Below, piece after piece: positions 14,100 to 15,567 of a stretch of 15,567 nucleotides of DNA; the stretch's first letter is position 1; each line of letters begins with the position of its first letter. The notes beneath the pieces are model-generated. The model worked only from the letters and a program-made list of their open reading frames with translations. It made no database searches and was not told where the DNA came from. Source of the stretch: Alkalihalobacillus alcalophilus ATCC 27647 = CGMCC 1.3604 (GTDB lineage: Bacteria; Bacillota; Bacilli; Bacillales; Bacillaceae_D); assembly GCF_000292245.2 (NCBI RefSeq), contig NZ_ALPT02000092.1, positions 1-15,567 on the forward strand, in the 5' to 3' direction. Made by a program: the position numbers and the translations under genes.

Positions 14100-14987
14100 T
14101 TATCTGGCGATTTGCTCTAACGCCTCATCTATCGTCGCATATTTAAAAGCAAATCCTTCTTTCTCAAACCTTTCAGGAATGACCCAACGGCTTTTTAATA
14201 ATAATTCGGTTTCCGTTCTTAAAACAAACGTTCCAATTTCGAGCATCCATTTTGCAGCAGGTAATCCTATTTTTCGATTGTAGGCTTTTCGCACAGCCGC
14301 CGTAAATTCACGATTGGTAATCGGATTAGGGGCTGCACTGTTGAAAATACCTGTTAAATGCTCGTTGTCCATCACATATAAGATCATCTGGAATAGATCC
14401 TCAATATGAATCCAACTAAACATTTGTTTTCCATTGCCTTGCTGTCCACCTAAACCAAATTTAGCCAGGTTTGAATATGGAACCATTACCCCACCTGAAT
14501 CTCCGAGGACAATCGCAATTCGCAGGGCGACTTGTCTCGTGGCCTCTAATTGATGCGAGAAAAACGCTTCCTCCCAAGCAGTGGCGACATTGACAGAAAA
14601 CCCTTCACCAATTTCCCCATCCACTTCTGTCATAGGCCGATCCTCTGCATGACGATATATCGTGGCTGTACTTGAATTCACCCATAATTTTGGTGGTTTC
14701 TGACATGAAGCCACAAGCTCGCCTAATAAATTCGTTGTTTCCGTCCTAGAGTTCAAAATTTCCTTTTTATTCTTCTCATGATACCGGCAATTAACAGACT
14801 TTCCGGCTAAATTAATCAATAATTCGCTGCCTTCTAACGCTTGCTGAATTTTTACTTTATTCCCCCATGTAATATGTGGTTCTCCCCTTGAGATGATCAA
14901 CACCTCATAACCTAATTCTTCAAACCTTCTTTTAAAGTATTCTCCAGTAAAACCCGTTCCACCAGCTAAAATGATTTTTTTCTTCAA
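14100..14987 (-). CDS. TIGR01777-family NAD(P)-dependent epimerase-like protein
   Basis: A 295-residue protein of the extended SDR type. It has the N-terminal dinucleotide motif GGTGFTG (9-15), a beta strand ending ELLINLAGKSVNCRY (about 55-69), a catalytic-region segment WVNSSTATIYRHAED, and a C-terminal DUF1731 region (about 245-295, KWMLEIGTFVLRTETELLLK). This layout and length are those of the YfhF/YfcH group, whose substrate is not established. It is cytoplasmic. The start is a TTG at 14985-14987 with only a weak SD-like GAGTGA, suggesting low translation. A consensus promoter with a palindrome over its start site is upstream. It ends 12 bases before the MerR-family promoter region, with no clear terminator between. 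Confidence 0.88.
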   Translation of the reverse strand: MKKKIILAGGTGFTGEYFKRRFEELGYEVLIISRGEPHITWGNKVKIQQALEGSELLINLAGKSVNCRYHEKNKKEILNSRTETTNLLGELVASCQKPPKLWVNSSTATIYRHAEDRPMTEVDGEIGEGFSVNVATAWEEAFFSHQLEATRQVALRIAIVLGDSGGVMVPYSNLAKFGLGGQQGNGKQMFSWIHIEDLFQMILYVMDNEHLTGIFNSAAPNPITNREFTAAVRKAYNRKIGLPAAKWMLEIGTFVLRTETELLLKSRWVIPERFEKEGFAFKYATIDEALEQIAR

Positions 14988-15011
14988 TTGGAATCACTCA
15001 TTTCAATATAC

Positions 15012-15027
15012 TGTGAATACTTTCACA
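15012..15027. promoter_or_regulatory. Fnr/CRP-like palindrome at the epimerase-gene start site
   Basis: TGTGA, six bases, TCACA is a perfect match to the Fnr/CRP-type consensus; the arms extend to TGTGAA/TTCACA. It covers the predicted transcription start (near 15024), so a bound factor would most likely repress. Which regulator binds cannot be told from sequence. Confidence 0.65.
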
Positions 15028-15030
15028 TAT

Positions 15031-15059
15031 ATTATAACAAGAGCTACATTTCCAAACAA
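15031..15059 (-). promoter_or_regulatory. SigA-type promoter of the epimerase-like gene
   Basis: On the minus strand a -35 TTGTTT (15059-15054) and a consensus -10 TATAAT (15036-15031) have a 17-base spacer. This is the best-matching -10 in the window. Confidence 0.8.
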
Positions 15060-15120
15060 TGGTGAATTTGGATTATCAATTTCAGCAGTTAACTCTTTTG
15101 TAGAAAGAATTTTTTTGAGC

Positions 15121-15567
15121 CGTCGCGTGGCTTTGGGGCTTTTATTTATTGGCTTTGGGCTTCATTGGGGGGCTATGATTCCCTTTGGGGCTTTTATTCA
15201 CTTGCTTTTGACTTCATTGCGGCTCTATGATTCCCTTTGTAGCTTTGATTCATCTGCTTTTGACATCATTGCAGCTCTATGATTCTCTTTCTGATTTTTA
15301 TTCACCGGCTTTTGACTTCATTGCGGCTCTATGATTCCCTTTCTGGCTTTGATTCACCTGCTTTTGACATCATTGCGACTCTATGATTCCCTTTCTGGTT
15401 TTTATTCACCGGCTTTTGGCTTCATTGCGGCTCTATGATTCCCTTTCTGGCTTTTATTCACTTGCTTTTGACATCATTGCGGCTCTATGATTCCCTTTCT
15501 GGTTTTGATTCACCGGCTTTTGACATCATTGCGGCTCTATGATTCCCTTTCTGGTTTTGATTCACCG
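15121..15567. repeat. 52-bp tandem repeat array (right array), running off the window
   Basis: The anchor CTATGATT recurs at 15173, 15225, 15277, 15329, 15381, 15433, 15485 and 15537, exactly 52 bases apart each time. The first unit (15121-15172) is degenerate and G-rich, and the last is cut by the window end. Units vary at a few places, such as GACATC, GACTTC or GGCTTC, and TTCACCGG or TTCACTTG. Weak pairing (ATCAT with ATGAT around TGCGGCTCT) is possible in some units. Since 52 is not a multiple of three, the array cannot encode a repeat protein. No unique spacers are present, so it is not CRISPR. The stretch 15061-15120 holds no feature. Confidence 0.95.

Noticed and set aside
14971..15282. 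Plus-strand 103-codon frame overlapping the epimerase-gene start and the right repeat
   Set aside because: It runs through the promoter, the palindrome and the 52-bp repeats, has no SD, and the repeat period breaks any periodic peptide.

Overview
The window is AT-rich DNA from a spore-forming, low-GC Gram-positive bacterium of the Bacillaceae. The signs are strong Shine-Dalgarno (SD) sequences of the GGAGG type, frequent TTG and GTG starts, a Bacillus-type HtpG of exactly 626 residues, a SpoIIM-family gene, and a perfect CIRCE operator. No rRNA, tRNA, CRISPR array, insertion sequence or phage gene is visible. It looks like ordinary chromosomal DNA bracketed by two intergenic tandem-repeat arrays.

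Layout. Positions 1-330 hold a 51/52-bp hairpin-forming tandem repeat. Next come a single-cysteine thioredoxin-fold protein (minus strand) and two unrecognised plus-strand genes, one a small membrane protein and one soluble. The core of the window (2577-9604) is a divergent membrane cluster. On the minus strand it reads multi-pass membrane protein, DUF4129 protein, DUF4350 protein, MoxR AAA+ ATPase, DUF58 protein, tightly packed and partly overlapping. Beyond its end, in the opposite direction, is a SpoIIM-family (DUF95) membrane protein, and divergent from that an RDD-family membrane protein. These families commonly occur together; the likely theme is an ATPase/VWA-like machine acting on a membrane complex, but its substrate is unknown.

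The RDD gene is the most unusual locus. Its frame ends early, and a second open frame without its own ribosome binding site continues exactly in the -1 frame after two in-phase slippery heptamers (A AAA AAG and A AAA AAC). Either this is a homopolymer indel or the two products (178 and 268 residues) arise by -1 frameshifting or polymerase slippage.

Downstream in coordinates, a two-gene minus-strand unit encodes a single-pass coiled-coil protein with a helix-turn-helix-like tail and a membrane-anchored protein that keeps only an MltG/YceG-type LysM-like domain. Then come htpG with a CIRCE operator, a MerR-family regulator with a textbook 19-bp-spacer promoter and dyad, and a TIGR01777-type NAD(P)-dependent epimerase-like protein whose promoter carries an Fnr/CRP-like palindrome over the predicted transcription start. 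From 15121 to the end of the window runs a strict 52-bp tandem repeat that continues past the edge.

Most minus-strand units end in clear intrinsic terminators (349-385, 9838-9888, 11134-11179, 13183-13227), so operon boundaries are well defined. The regulatory sites at htpG, merR and the epimerase gene are directly readable from sequence; the membrane cluster shows no convincing promoter.
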